Positions 17,266 to 26,518 of a stretch of 64,000 nucleotides of DNA are shown piece by piece. How positions within the stretch are numbered: position 1 is the stretch's first letter; each line of letters opens with the position of its first letter. A model generated the notes under the pieces. The model saw only the letters and a list, made by a program, of their open reading frames with translations. It ran no database searches and was not told the DNA's origin. This stretch comes from Bacillota bacterium (GTDB lineage Bacteria > Bacillota > Clostridia > Acetivibrionales > JAEZXR01). Location of the stretch: positions 1-64,000 of the forward strand of contig JAEZXR010000134.1 of the NCBI GenBank assembly GCA_023419605.1, written 5' to 3'. The position numbers were made by a program, and so were the translations under genes.

Positions 17266-17793
17266 TTATTTTACAAGAACTTTTTTTGAAAGCAGTGCAG
17301 TTAATGCATAGCCTGCCACCGCGCTGGCTCCCCCCTGTACAAGATTCAGCGGCAGCTCCGCCCAGGCAGCCGTCCATCCAAAGCCACTGTCAAAGGCACC
17401 CAACAGAAATGCCTCCGCCGCAAAATAGCCAGCCACCATAATAATGACACCCGCTACAACAGCCATGATACGTGTGGCTTGGCTGCCAAGACTCCCAGCA
17501 TCCTTATCTCCGATAAATCCTGTCACATACCCCTCGATTCCTTTGACGATAAAGGTCACCGGGATAAACAAAAAAGCACCTGCCGCCAGGTCCGCCAGGG
17601 CAGAACCCACAGCACCTGCAATAAAACCGGTTTTTCTGCCGAGAAGCAGGGCTGCAGACAGGATCGCAGCATCGCCCAGGTTAATATATCCGGGCGGTAT
17701 GGGGCCCGGGAAGCGGGTAAAGTATGTGGTCAGAAACACCACTGCTATCATAAGACCATTAAGGACAATTTTTTTCGTTGAAGCATTTGTCAT
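17266..17793 (-). CDS. ECF transporter S component (substrate unknown)
   Basis: Membrane protein of 175 residues with about five or six hydrophobic helices. It has the S-component pattern of an N-terminal helix ending in FTRFPGPIPPGYINLGDAAIL, then GRKTGFIAGAVGSALADLAAG and FIVKGIEGYVTGFIG. S components bind a vitamin or similar ligand and pair with a shared EcfA/A'/T module, which is not encoded in this window. It is similar in layout to the protein at 61071-61613 and has the same promoter-operator architecture. There is no vitamin riboswitch in front. Start ATG with GAGGGGGA upstream. The ligand cannot be assigned. Confidence 0.85.
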   Translation of the reverse strand: MTNASTKKIVLNGLMIAVVFLTTYFTRFPGPIPPGYINLGDAAILSAALLLGRKTGFIAGAVGSALADLAAGAFLFIPVTFIVKGIEGYVTGFIGDKDAGSLGSQATRIMAVVAGVIIMVAGYFAAEAFLLGAFDSGFGWTAAWAELPLNLVQGGASAVAGYALTALLSKKVLVK

Positions 17794-17813
17794 AGGAAGT
17801 CCCCCTCACAAAC

Positions 17814-17847
17814 TGTATCGATACACACCAGCAACCGTATCGAATAA
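17814..17847. promoter_or_regulatory. Tandem operator for the ECF S-component gene
   Basis: Perfect palindrome TGTATCGATACA (17814-17825) and a degenerate copy CGTATCGAATAA (17836-17847), with centres 22 bp apart. Both lie between the -10 element and the ribosome site of the 17266-17793 gene. The same pair occurs in front of the second ECF S component at 61006-61041. Confidence 0.7.
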
Positions 17848-17855
17848 TTTTTGAT

Positions 17856-17884
17856 ATTTTACGGCGGACACCTCCAATTGTCAA
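17856..17884 (-). promoter_or_regulatory. Sigma-A promoter of the ECF S-component gene
   Basis: Minus strand TTGACA (complement of 17879-17884), 17 bases, TAAAAT (complement of 17856-17861). The tandem operator starts 8 bases downstream of the -10, so a bound regulator would block initiation or early elongation. Confidence 0.75.
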
Positions 17885-17958
17885 GAGCTTTTTTAAGAAT
17901 TATTTATGTTTATTGTCTAGTACTCTTTGGGAATTATTCGTATAATGAGTAAAATGTA

Positions 17959-17996
17959 TTCCAACTCATCCCTACCTCTCTTTTGCAGGAGAATAT
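17959..17996. repeat. Single copy of a REP-like intergenic sequence
   Basis: TTCCAACTCATCCC and TACCTCTCTTTTGC resemble each arm of the paired repeat at 24922-25020 (TTCTAACTCATCCCC..TCTCTTT). Just downstream, GGGATGAATTG can pair back with CAACTCATCCC. It appears to be a solitary or degenerate member of that family. Confidence 0.5.
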
Positions 17997-18038
17997 CCTG
18001 GGATGAATTGAAAATCTCATAGGAAAGGACGCAAAATC

Positions 18039-19109
18039 ATGTGGTATCACAATAAGTTTTTTAAATACGGAGTTTCTTTTCTGCTTTTACTGCTCATCAT
18101 TTTCATGCTGGGTAAGATTGACTTCTTCCTTGCACCCATGCGGGCCTTTATTGCGAACATTATCATTCCCATTATTATCGCAGGCCTGCTAACATACCTT
18201 TTAAGGCCTTTGGTCGCATTGCTGGAAAGATTTAAACTTCCCAGAACTGCAGCCATTCTTCTTTCCTTTGTGCTGCCCATTCTTCTTCTCTCGGTTATCG
18301 CCGCCTATACCGGCAGCATTATAACAAAACAGTTTACAGAGTTAACCAATGATCTGCCAAGGATTATAAACCTGGCTAAGCAAAAGGCAGATGAAACCAT
18401 CGATTACAGTTGGTTTCAATACCTTCCCGATTTGAGGCTGGAAGAAAAGCTGGCAAGCTTCCTGGGGACTGCTACCAATAACGTAAGTGCCTTCATTTTC
18501 AGCCTTATCGGTACGGTCACAAACATAGGGACCATCCTGCTGCTGATTCCCTTTCTGCTTTTCTATTTTTTGAAGGATGGTTCGAAGCTGCCTGACAACA
18601 TTCTTCGTGTGTTCCCTGTCAAGCACCGCAAAAACGGCCGGGAGATGCTGAAGGATATTGACACTACTCTGTCTGCCTATATCCAGGGCCAAATGCTTAT
18701 TGCCCTTGCCATCGGCATCATGATGTCCATCGGCTACCTCATCATAGGAATGCCTTACGCGGCGGTGCTGGGCCTTTTCGCGTTGCTTACCAGCATCATT
18801 CCCTTTTTCGGTCCAGTCATCGGGATCATTCCGGCGCTGCTCATCGGTTTGACCATCAACCCTTTTATGCTTGTTAAAGTGGTTCTTGTCATGATCATTG
18901 TTCAGCAGATCGACGGAAACCTTATATCACCCCAGGTGATGCGAAGAAGTTTGGATATTCATCCTGTTACTGTAATCCTGATTCTTACAGGATGTGTATC
19001 ACTGTTTGGCGTACTGGGACTGATTATCTCCATCCCACTGTATGCGGCCATTAAGGTGACCGTTAAAAACATTTACACCCTGTACTTTGCAAAGCCCACT
19101 GCTGAATAG
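18039..19109 (+). CDS. AI-2E family transporter (PerM/YtvI-like membrane protein)
   Basis: Polytopic membrane protein of 356 residues with about seven or eight helices. The arrangement is that of the AI-2E/UPF0118 family: two N-terminal spans (FLLLLLIIFMLGKIDFF, FIANIIIPIIIAGLLTYLL), a soluble region at residues 100-150, then the conserved FALLTSIIPFFGPVIGIIPALLIG and QQIDGNLISPQVM near residues 250-300. Family members act in export of signalling molecules or in ion/pH tolerance; the substrate is not predictable. Ribosome site AGGAAAGGA about 9 bases before ATG. Monocistronic, with a strong terminator directly after the stop. Confidence 0.88.
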   Translation: MWYHNKFFKYGVSFLLLLLIIFMLGKIDFFLAPMRAFIANIIIPIIIAGLLTYLLRPLVALLERFKLPRTAAILLSFVLPILLLSVIAAYTGSIITKQFTELTNDLPRIINLAKQKADETIDYSWFQYLPDLRLEEKLASFLGTATNNVSAFIFSLIGTVTNIGTILLLIPFLLFYFLKDGSKLPDNILRVFPVKHRKNGREMLKDIDTTLSAYIQGQMLIALAIGIMMSIGYLIIGMPYAAVLGLFALLTSIIPFFGPVIGIIPALLIGLTINPFMLVKVVLVMIIVQQIDGNLISPQVMRRSLDIHPVTVILILTGCVSLFGVLGLIISIPLYAAIKVTVKNIYTLYFAKPTAE

Positions 19110-19137
19110 AAAAGGTTCCCGATTTGGGAACCTTTTC
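19109..19137. terminator. Bidirectional terminator
   Basis: Perfect stem GAAAAGGTTCCC/GGGAACCTTTTC with a 5-base loop at 19109-19137, between the convergent 18039 gene and cobC. It provides T tracts in both directions. Confidence 0.85.
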
Positions 19138-19144
19138 TATCTGC

Positions 19145-19738
19145 TTATAGATTCAACGCTGTTATATAGGCATAACCTTCGTCATTGATCTGTATTCTGC
19201 TTATACCGGCATTATCCACCTTAAAATGCCAGGAACCTTCCAGTCCCATTCCCAACAAGTGAGATAGTATTTTCCGAACACATCCCAAGTGCGTAACGAT
19301 AAGGAAGGTTCCTTCCTTATGGCTCTTTACCAGTTCTTCTATAAAGCCAACCACCCTGCTATAGGCCTGAACAGAGCTTTCTCCGTCCTTCATGCAGTAG
19401 TTGGCCCAATCCTTAACCCATAATTCATGCTCCTGTGGAAACCCAGATACAATCTCTTTATAGGTCAGATTATCCCAGGCTCCGAAATTTCTTTCCTTAA
19501 GGCCTTCAGCCAGCAGAATCTCCATACCGAAATTTTCGTTAATAATTTCCGCTGTATGGCGTGCCCGCTGCAGCGGACTAGAATAGATTCCGTTGAGCAT
19601 CATTCCCTTTAATTTCTCCTTTGCTGCATTGGCCTGCTCTATACCATGAGCGTTCAATGGAACATCCGTCCATCCCAGGTAAGTCCCCTTTACATTACTG
19701 TCGGTTTCTCCATGCCTCACAAGAATCAGCTCGATCAT
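19145..19738 (-). CDS. cobC: Alpha-ribazole phosphatase (histidine phosphatase family)
   Basis: Removes phosphate from alpha-ribazole-5'-phosphate (or adenosylcobalamin-5'-phosphate) in nucleotide-loop assembly of cobalamin. 197 residues with the catalytic LVRHGETDSN near residue 7, GIYSSPLQRARHTAE near 50, the acidic ERNFGAWDN, and the second catalytic His in LIVTHLGCVRK. The phosphoglycerate mutase-like fold is shared with many phosphatases, so specificity rests on being the last gene of the cobalamin operon, 30 bases after cobS. Confidence 0.87.
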   Translation of the reverse strand: MIELILVRHGETDSNVKGTYLGWTDVPLNAHGIEQANAAKEKLKGMMLNGIYSSPLQRARHTAEIINENFGMEILLAEGLKERNFGAWDNLTYKEIVSGFPQEHELWVKDWANYCMKDGESSVQAYSRVVGFIEELVKSHKEGTFLIVTHLGCVRKILSHLLGMGLEGSWHFKVDNAGISRIQINDEGYAYITALNL

Positions 19739-19768
19739 TTATTATTCCTCTCCTCACACAATCACATC

Positions 19769-20524
19769 CTAAAGTACGGCACCTACTAAAAAGATTCCCA
19801 ATAGGTAAAAAGTCTGGTTCAACTCACAAACAGCGCCTAATATATCCCCCGTGGCCCCATCAATCTTGCGAGTGAAAAATTTGGTGGACACAAAAGCCAT
19901 AATTACGGGGATAATTCCTTCTACCAAACCCACCCATCCTTTTACTCCGTAAAAGATAGCAAAGTAAATCACCAGACCAAGCAGTATCTCTTTCACACCA
20001 CAATAATCAATAAAGGATTTTCCCAGCCCTTCTCCTTTTCTGGCATATTCGGAGATACCCGCCCCGATAATGGAGCCGATTCTGCCGGCTACCGGAAAAA
20101 GGACCAGTGCTTTTAGCAGCAGTTTCTGATCCATCCCCCATAGCAAGGACACATTCATCAGCAGTACCATGGCGATCCCCAGCACCGCATTGGTTCCTAC
20201 TCTGCTGTCCCGCATGATTTCCAGCATCCGCTCTTTGGATCGGTTGGAAAAAAGTCCGTCGCAGGTATCCCCCAGTCCATCCAGATGGAGTCCGCCTGTC
20301 AGGAGAATATAAACCAGCAAGGTAATGACCACCGCCGCCTGAAGGGGGAATATAGCACTTGTCAGATAAAAACAGCCTCCCAGCAAACTTCCGATCATCA
20401 GACCGATGACCGGCGCAAATACAAGACCTTTTCCAAAATCCTTGTTATCCACTTCCAACTGTATGGGAAGCGGGATGGTGGTCAGAAATTGAATCATCAA
20501 CAGAAAACGCTTTATCACAACCAT
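19769..20524 (-). CDS. cobS: Adenosylcobinamide-GDP ribazoletransferase (cobalamin synthase)
   Basis: Joins adenosylcobinamide-GDP with alpha-ribazole(-phosphate) in the membrane. 251 residues, strongly hydrophobic with six or seven helices. The signature GGLHLDGLGDTCDGLFS near residue 80 and RDSRVGTNAVLGIAMVLL are present, as is the N-terminal LTTIPLP. It lies 15 bases after cobU, in the same operon. Confidence 0.93.
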   Translation of the reverse strand: MVVIKRFLLMIQFLTTIPLPIQLEVDNKDFGKGLVFAPVIGLMIGSLLGGCFYLTSAIFPLQAAVVITLLVYILLTGGLHLDGLGDTCDGLFSNRSKERMLEIMRDSRVGTNAVLGIAMVLLMNVSLLWGMDQKLLLKALVLFPVAGRIGSIIGAGISEYARKGEGLGKSFIDYCGVKEILLGLVIYFAIFYGVKGWVGLVEGIIPVIMAFVSTKFFTRKIDGATGDILGAVCELNQTFYLLGIFLVGAVL

Positions 20525-20539
20525 ACTGCCCGCCCCCTT

Positions 20540-21100
20540 TTACCCTTTAATTTTTACTGGAATTCCCGATACGCACAAGTAAACTTCGTCGGCTTCCCGG
20601 GCCAGCATTTGATTTGTGCGCCCTGCTATATCCCGGAAAAGCCTGCTTATGGCATTGCTCGGCACGATGCCCATGCCTACTTCGTTAGTTACCAGCACCC
20701 AAGAAACAGGAGAAGCTTTTAACACTGTAATCAGCTTTTGGATTTCTCCCTCCACATCCTCTTCCATCTTTGCCATATCTTCCGAGCGAAAGTTCTCCCA
20801 ATCCATGGGAGATTCAAACATGATATTGGTTATCATGATGGTGATACAGTCCAGCAGCACCGCATCTTTGCCCTCCAGCCTGCCTGCAAGCCGTATATCC
20901 ATATCCTTATAGGCCTCCAGGGTTTCCCAACAGGAAGGCCTTTGCTCCCTGTGCTTTTTGATCCGCAGCTTCATTTCCTCATCAAAGGGAACAGAGGTGG
21001 CTACATACAGTATATTTTCTCCGAAGCCTTTAGCCTTTCCTTCAGCAAAAGAGCTCTTACCGCTTCGGGCACCGCCTGTAACAAGAATCAACTTTCCCAT
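20540..21100 (-). CDS. cobU: Adenosylcobinamide kinase/adenosylcobinamide-phosphate guanylyltransferase
   Basis: Bifunctional enzyme that phosphorylates adenosylcobinamide and transfers GMP to it. 186 residues. The P-loop GGARSGKSS starts at residue 8, and the conserved VTNEVGMGIVPSNAISRLFRD region follows near 135, with RDIAGRTNQMLA after it. The stop-to-start distance from cobD is 4 bases, so translation is probably coupled. Confidence 0.94.
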   Translation of the reverse strand: MGKLILVTGGARSGKSSFAEGKAKGFGENILYVATSVPFDEEMKLRIKKHREQRPSCWETLEAYKDMDIRLAGRLEGKDAVLLDCITIMITNIMFESPMDWENFRSEDMAKMEEDVEGEIQKLITVLKASPVSWVLVTNEVGMGIVPSNAISRLFRDIAGRTNQMLAREADEVYLCVSGIPVKIKG

Positions 21101-21104
21101 CGGA

Positions 21105-22208
21105 CTATCCCTCCCATTCCTTCATTACTTCTCGAATCGCTTGCATAAATCGTTCATTGCTCGTCCTGTCCTTGACGGCGACCCGGAAGAATTGATCATT
21201 TAGAAACTTAAAATTTCCTGCATGCCGGATCAAGATGCCTTTTTCAGCCATTCTTTCTTTGAGGCTCCCAGCGTCAAGTCCACTGTCTACTATCTTTACC
21301 AATATAAAATTGGTCTCTGGCCTGAAGACCTTAAACCTATCAACTTCACTCAATTGTGAAAACAGCCACTCCTTTTCCACTTTCAACCATAAAGCAGTTT
21401 TCTCCATGTACGCCCTTTCGAGAGACAGCATTTTGCCGGAGCAAGCCGCCAGAGAGTTTACCGACCAGGAAATTTTCCTCTCCTCCATGCACCTTACAAT
21501 GCTTTCGGAACCAATGCCATATCCCAGCCGCAACCCCGGAATGGCAAAATACTTTGTGAAGGCTCGAATAATAAACAGATTTTGATGGATACCCGTCAAA
21601 TCTACAACGGAGTTGGCATTTCCATCCTCTGTCAGTTCAATAAAGGCTTCATCAACGATAACACAAATCCCCCTCCGGCTGCAATGTTCCACCAGCTTCC
21701 CCAATTCAGTTTTATTTATCAACGTAGAGGTCGGATTATTGGGATTGCACAGCAGAATCGCTTCCACTCCGTCCTCCAATTCTTCCAAAAGCTCCTTTGC
21801 ATTCAGATGGAACCCCTTTTCTTCCTTTCTCTCGTAGTATTTGACCGTCACGCCATAAGACTCTGCCGCCTTAGCATATTCGGAAAATGTAGGGGCCGGT
21901 ATCAACACCTTTTTGGGGTGCAATACCTGAAAAAGCAGGAAGATAATCTCTGACGCCCCATTTCCCACTACAATGCGGTTAAAAGGCACTCCAAGGTACT
22001 TTTCTATTTCTTCCTTCAATTCCGTACATTCCGGGTCCGGATAATTCACCAGGCCCTCCAGGTTGGAAAGGATAATTTTCTTCAGGCTTTCGGGAACGCC
22101 TAATGGGTTAATATTGGCACTGTAATCCAAAAAATCCTCTTTTCTTACTCCATGAATTCTCGCTTCCTTGTAGATATTTCCCCCATGGGTATCCGGTCGA
22201 TTTGTCAT
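21105..22208 (-). CDS. cobD: Threonine-phosphate decarboxylase
   Basis: PLP enzyme that makes (R)-1-aminopropan-2-ol O-phosphate for the cobinamide side chain. 367 residues of aminotransferase fold I, related to histidinol-phosphate aminotransferase. Seen are HGGNIYKEA and DYSANINPLG at the N-terminus, LCNPNNPTSTLI, DEAFIELT, the PLP-lysine motif RAFTKYFAIPGLRLGY near residue 215, and a C-terminal RTSNERF. A hisC function is the main alternative, but the N-terminal motifs and the position between cbiB and cobU favour CobD. Confidence 0.9.
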   Translation of the reverse strand: MTNRPDTHGGNIYKEARIHGVRKEDFLDYSANINPLGVPESLKKIILSNLEGLVNYPDPECTELKEEIEKYLGVPFNRIVVGNGASEIIFLLFQVLHPKKVLIPAPTFSEYAKAAESYGVTVKYYERKEEKGFHLNAKELLEELEDGVEAILLCNPNNPTSTLINKTELGKLVEHCSRRGICVIVDEAFIELTEDGNANSVVDLTGIHQNLFIIRAFTKYFAIPGLRLGYGIGSESIVRCMEERKISWSVNSLAACSGKMLSLERAYMEKTALWLKVEKEWLFSQLSEVDRFKVFRPETNFILVKIVDSGLDAGSLKERMAEKGILIRHAGNFKFLNDQFFRVAVKDRTSNERFMQAIREVMKEWEG

Positions 22209-22246
22209 TGTGTCTTCCTCTTTTCAGGTGTAAATATAAGGCGCAG

Positions 22247-23245
22247 CTACCTTCCTGCAAAAATAAACGCTATAAAAAGTCCAATTACCAGTGTTAGTAT
22301 CGAAGCTGCATACATGATCCGAATTGTATCCATAATATCCGATGGTTCCAATTCCTTGTACGGATCTCCGATAGTGGGTTTTTCAACTATCTTGCCGAAA
22401 TATACGTTATTACCGCCGATACGAACTCCCAGGGCCCCGGCAACAGCGGCTTCGGGATAGGCACAGTTGGGACTTTTATGATTTCTCCTGTCCCTCAGCA
22501 TAATGCTGAAACTTCTTTTGAAGCTCTTCCCCGTCAGCATTGCACTCACAGGAATTATGATTCCGGAGAGCCTGGCAGGTACATAGTTCAGCACATCGTC
22601 AAATTTAGCGGAAACCCGGCCAAAGTTAATATATTTATCATTCATATACCCCACCATGGAATCAAGGGTGCTGGCCGCTTTAAAGGCATAAACCAAAGGA
22701 GCCCCCAATCCGAACACAGATCCGAGGATGGCATACATCAAGGGCGACAGCACTCCATCTACTGTATTTTCCGCCGTTGTCTCCACTACGCCCCGGATGA
22801 TTTCTTTTTCATTCAGCTGGCTTGTTTCTCTACCGACCAGCATCGCCAGCATGTTTCTGGATTCGATGATATCCCCCTTCTTTACCACCCTGAAAATCTT
22901 TTTTGCTTCAACCGCCAGGCATTTGGCAGCCAATGCAGAATAGATAAAATATATGTTAACGATATGAAAAAGCATTGGATGGAGTAACGCAGCCACCTGT
23001 AAAATCCCCCATACGATAAACGCCACAGCACCGACGACAAAGGCACACAAAACAAGGCCTGCCTTCCTTTCCCTTGCAGCCAGACCAGCATCCTCCCCGG
23101 CAATCCACTTTCGCAGAACCCTCTCGGTACGCTTTATCAGCCCCCCGATAAAGCGTATGGGATGGGGCAGCCAGTAAGGGTCACCCAGCACCAGGTCGAG
23201 GATGTAGGCTATTATAACATCAACCAAAAGCCATGGAATCAACAC
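22247..23245 (-). CDS. cbiB: Adenosylcobinamide-phosphate synthase
   Basis: Attaches aminopropanol phosphate to adenosylcobyric acid, in the membrane. 332 residues with four or more hydrophobic segments. The N-terminal LDLVLGDPYWLPHPIRFIGG is the family hallmark, and AENTVDGVLSPLMYAILG plus STLDSMVGYMNDKY follow in the middle. Start GTG. It follows cobQ by 90 bases on the same strand. Confidence 0.93.
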   Translation of the reverse strand: MLIPWLLVDVIIAYILDLVLGDPYWLPHPIRFIGGLIKRTERVLRKWIAGEDAGLAARERKAGLVLCAFVVGAVAFIVWGILQVAALLHPMLFHIVNIYFIYSALAAKCLAVEAKKIFRVVKKGDIIESRNMLAMLVGRETSQLNEKEIIRGVVETTAENTVDGVLSPLMYAILGSVFGLGAPLVYAFKAASTLDSMVGYMNDKYINFGRVSAKFDDVLNYVPARLSGIIIPVSAMLTGKSFKRSFSIMLRDRRNHKSPNCAYPEAAVAGALGVRIGGNNVYFGKIVEKPTIGDPYKELEPSDIMDTIRIMYAASILTLVIGLFIAFIFAGR

Positions 23246-23335
23246 TTTTTCCTCCCTGCCGTTTATTCTGAATCCTTCCGGGACTATGGTCCCTAAAACT
23301 GAAATACACTCTATGGTTTAGCGCTTATAAATATT

Positions 23336-24880
23336 TTACGGTGCCTTGGAAACACCCAGAATTTGATAAATGGCTTCCATATCCAGGTTCTCCCGAATCA
23401 TTTCCGCCAGCCTGTCGTATTCCTTCTCCTTGAGTTCACGGAACTGTTGACGGATATCCTCCAGGGTTTCCAGCCCCTTCTTCCTGCGTAGATTGTTGAT
23501 CAGTCCCGTTGTAAAATCCAGACTGTCGAATATCCCATGAATATAAGTACCAAACACATTTCCTTCCTCATTTCGGATACCGCCGGCAGAAATCGTCTCA
23601 CGGTTCATCACTTGATGAATTTGCAAAAAAGGTACACAGCCCTTCATGTATTCCGTTGTACCCATGTGAATTTCATACCCGTGAACGGAAACATTTTTTA
23701 GTCCTTCCAGTGCGCCTCCTTCATCGGTGACAGTGGCAGCTACCTGGGCTGTTATCTTCTTCTCCCTGAACACGGTTCTTACATTTAGCAGCTCCAGACC
23801 CCGGATTTCCAGCAGATCAGACTCTGTGCGAAGAGGGTCCGCGATATGAACTCCCAACATTTGATAGCCTCCGCATACACCGAAGATTACGGTTCCTTTC
23901 CTGTGCAATTCCTTGATGGCATCACCTAACCCTGATTCCCGCAGGAACAGCATGTCCTCGACGGTGTTCTTGGAACCGGGTATAATTACCATATCCGGCT
24001 GACCCAGCTCCTGCACCTTCTCCACATACCGCAGTCTCACACCCGGAATATTTTCAAACACAGTAAAATCGGTAAAGTTGGACAAGTGCGGAAGCTTCAC
24101 TACCACTACCTCAACCTCCCCGGAACCGCTGTTCCCGATGGAAAATTTCTCAGCAAGACTGTCTTCATCATCAATATTCAGCTTTGTATAGGGCAATACT
24201 CCCAGCACCGGCACCTTGATAATATCTTCCAGCATTCTCAATCCGGGCTTAAGGATCTCCACATCACCCCGGAACTTATTGATGACGACCCCTTTGACCC
24301 GGGCCTTTTCTTCTTCTCTCAGCAGCAGCATGGTTCCTGCCAGAGAAGCAAAAACTCCGCCCCGGTCAATATCTCCCACCAGAATCACGGGACTGTCGGC
24401 CAATTCCGCCATTCCCATATTGACAATGTCCTTATCCCGGAGATTGATTTCTGCCGGGCTTCCGGCGCCTTCAATGGCTACAATATCATGATGCAAGGCA
24501 AGCTGTTCATAGGTCTCCTTCACCATCTCTGCCAGCTTCGGCTTAAATTCATGGTATTCCACCGCCGACATGTTACCGAATACTTCTCCCTTTAGGATTA
24601 CCTGCGATTTACGGTCTGTTGTCGGTTTTAACAAAATGGGATTCATCTGTACCGAGGGTTCAATTCCTGCGGCTTCCGCCTGTACCACCTGGGCTCTTCC
24701 CATCTCCTTCCCTTCCTTGGTGATAAAGGAATTCAGCGCCATGTTCTGCGACTTAAAAGGAGCAACCCTGTAGCCATCCTGTTTAAAAACTCTGCACAAG
24801 CCTGCCGTAATAAGACTTTTGCCCACAGAGGAACCTGTCCCCTGGATCATGATGGGCTTTGCGACCCCCGTATTCTTCAT
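23336..24880 (-). CDS. cobQ: Adenosylcobyric acid synthase (glutamine-hydrolysing)
   Basis: Amidates adenosylcobyrinate a,c-diamide at positions b, d, e and g using glutamine and ATP; called CbiP in the anaerobic pathway. 514 residues. The N-terminal dethiobiotin-synthase-like domain has GTGSSVGKSLITAG and MALNSFITKEG. The C-terminal class I glutamine amidotransferase-like domain has the nucleophile motif FGVCGGYQMLG near residue 330 and a late HGIFDS. It is separated from cbiA by 176 bases holding a paired repeat (24922-25020), the only large gap in the operon. Confidence 0.94.
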   Translation of the reverse strand: MKNTGVAKPIMIQGTGSSVGKSLITAGLCRVFKQDGYRVAPFKSQNMALNSFITKEGKEMGRAQVVQAEAAGIEPSVQMNPILLKPTTDRKSQVILKGEVFGNMSAVEYHEFKPKLAEMVKETYEQLALHHDIVAIEGAGSPAEINLRDKDIVNMGMAELADSPVILVGDIDRGGVFASLAGTMLLLREEEKARVKGVVINKFRGDVEILKPGLRMLEDIIKVPVLGVLPYTKLNIDDEDSLAEKFSIGNSGSGEVEVVVVKLPHLSNFTDFTVFENIPGVRLRYVEKVQELGQPDMVIIPGSKNTVEDMLFLRESGLGDAIKELHRKGTVIFGVCGGYQMLGVHIADPLRTESDLLEIRGLELLNVRTVFREKKITAQVAATVTDEGGALEGLKNVSVHGYEIHMGTTEYMKGCVPFLQIHQVMNRETISAGGIRNEEGNVFGTYIHGIFDSLDFTTGLINNLRRKKGLETLEDIRQQFRELKEKEYDRLAEMIRENLDMEAIYQILGVSKAP

Positions 24881-24921
24881 AAGCCAATTACCCCAATCTA
24901 TAACATAAAACTCTAAAAAAC

Positions 24922-25020
24922 TTCTAACTCATCCCCTACCCTTCTCTTTCAAAAAAGGAGGAGAAAAACGTCCTTCTCCCCTCTCTTTTGCAAAAGAGAG
25001 GGGCCGGGGGTGAGTTAGAA
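24922..25020. repeat. Paired inverted repeat (REPIN-like) between cbiA and cobQ
   Basis: Two inverted copies of a 44-47 bp unit (TTCTAACTCATCCCC.. at 24922 and ..GGGGGTGAGTTAGAA ending 25020) are joined by a short loop. The right copy contains its own perfect hairpin, CCCCTCTCTTTTG/CAAAAGAGAGGGG. A related single unit is at 17959-17996. The transcript would form a long stem inside the cobalamin operon, which may affect mRNA decay or expression of the downstream genes. Confidence 0.75.
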
Positions 25021-25056
25021 CGTACCCTATAAATACTGCATACCCGGCATTTCTTC

Positions 25057-26460
25057 TTACGGATTCGCCTTGTATTGACTGCAATTCTTTACAAATTCTA
25101 CAGCAAAGTCAGGCTTTGCCCAGAAATGCAAGTGAGGATATCCTGCCAGTACGTTATATGCCTTATATCCGCACAGCCATACGGTATCAGGCCTTCCCTC
25201 CCGCCGCTTAACCACACGGAAACAGGATTCCGTCTCCGGTGAAATATGCGCCATGGAATAATGGAACTCATGAGCTCTGGTAATAAAGCCCGGCTGGCAA
25301 ACCACGCTTTCCTCGGCAGCTTCCACCTCCACATAGCCAAACCGTTTCAGGGAGGAGGTCATTTCACTGTATCCCGGAATCACGCCCACCATGTCAAAGC
25401 AATTCCCTTCCCGGGTCCTTATGGATTCCGTCAAATACATAAAGCCTCCACACTCCGCATAGGTTGGCAAACCTTCCTGTATATGCTCTCGGATGCTTCT
25501 CCGCATGGACGTATTATCCTGCAAAGCCGCCGCATGGATTTCCGGATATCCGCCGCCCAGATAAAGCCCTTGAATCCCCTTTGGCAATTCCTCGTCCTTT
25601 AACGGACTGAAAAACTCCAGATTTGCGCCTAGACTCTCCAGTAAATCCAGATTGTCCCGGTAATAGAAGTTAAAGGCGTAATCCAGGGCCACAGCAATTT
25701 TCGGACCCTCTGTCCGGCCCTTTATCGATATCCGGTCCATCAGCGGATGAGAAACCGATCTTACTTCCTCCGTCTGGTGTGCAATCTCCAGAATTCGATC
25801 CAGATTCAAGGTTTTCTCTACCTGCTGTACCAGCGTGTCTATTTTAATCCGAAGATTATCAATCTCTCCGGCTGTCACTAAGCCAAGGTGTCTCCCTTCC
25901 AGGGCGTATTCCGCCCTGCGTGGAAGATATCCCAGGACTTCCGTTTCTGTATTGGACTCAATAACATCCTTTAAAAGCTCGTAGTGAGCATCCGTTTTTA
26001 TATTGTTTAGAATGACTCCGCGAATGTTTATATCCCTGTCAAACCTTCGAAAGCCCTCGACGATGGCCGCAGCACTTAATGACATCCCTTCCGCATTCAA
26101 TACAAGAATCACGGGAGCCTGGAGCATAACTGCCACATGAGCAGTGCTTCCCACCTTTGATCTTGCCCCAAATCCATCATACATGCCCATAACGCCTTCA
26201 ATAACAGTTATATCCGCGTCCGCAGCATTCTTCACAAAAAGATACTTAAGCGTCTCTTCCTCCAGCAGCCAGCTGTCCAGATTCCGGGAATGCCTTTTGG
26301 TTATGTAGGTATGAAACATGGGGTCAATGTAATCCGGCCCCACTTTAAAAGGCTGGACCCTATGTCCCCGCTTCACCAGGCCCGCCAGGAGCCCTGCTGT
26401 AATTGTTGTCTTTCCGCACCCACTGTTGGTACCGGCAATAACCAGCCGAGGTATTTTCAT
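25057..26460 (-). CDS. cbiA: Cobyrinate a,c-diamide synthase
   Basis: Glutamine- and ATP-dependent amidation of cobyrinic acid at the a and c carboxylates. 467 residues. P-loop-type GTNSGCGKTTITAGLL near residue 9, then KVGPDYIDPMFH, EGVMGMYDG near 105 and the C-terminal amidotransferase nucleophile YAECGGFMYL near 340. First gene of the operon cbiA-cobQ-cbiB-cobD-cobU-cobS-cobC, under the cobalamin riboswitch at 26665-26830. No corrin-ring genes, cobT or adenosyltransferase are seen in the window. Confidence 0.94.
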   Translation of the reverse strand: MKIPRLVIAGTNSGCGKTTITAGLLAGLVKRGHRVQPFKVGPDYIDPMFHTYITKRHSRNLDSWLLEEETLKYLFVKNAADADITVIEGVMGMYDGFGARSKVGSTAHVAVMLQAPVILVLNAEGMSLSAAAIVEGFRRFDRDINIRGVILNNIKTDAHYELLKDVIESNTETEVLGYLPRRAEYALEGRHLGLVTAGEIDNLRIKIDTLVQQVEKTLNLDRILEIAHQTEEVRSVSHPLMDRISIKGRTEGPKIAVALDYAFNFYYRDNLDLLESLGANLEFFSPLKDEELPKGIQGLYLGGGYPEIHAAALQDNTSMRRSIREHIQEGLPTYAECGGFMYLTESIRTREGNCFDMVGVIPGYSEMTSSLKRFGYVEVEAAEESVVCQPGFITRAHEFHYSMAHISPETESCFRVVKRREGRPDTVWLCGYKAYNVLAGYPHLHFWAKPDFAVEFVKNCSQYKANP

Positions 26461-26518
26461 GGTTTATCTCCTACTCTATTCCTTTTATCTCCTGCTTACC
26501 TTCCTTACAATACAACAA

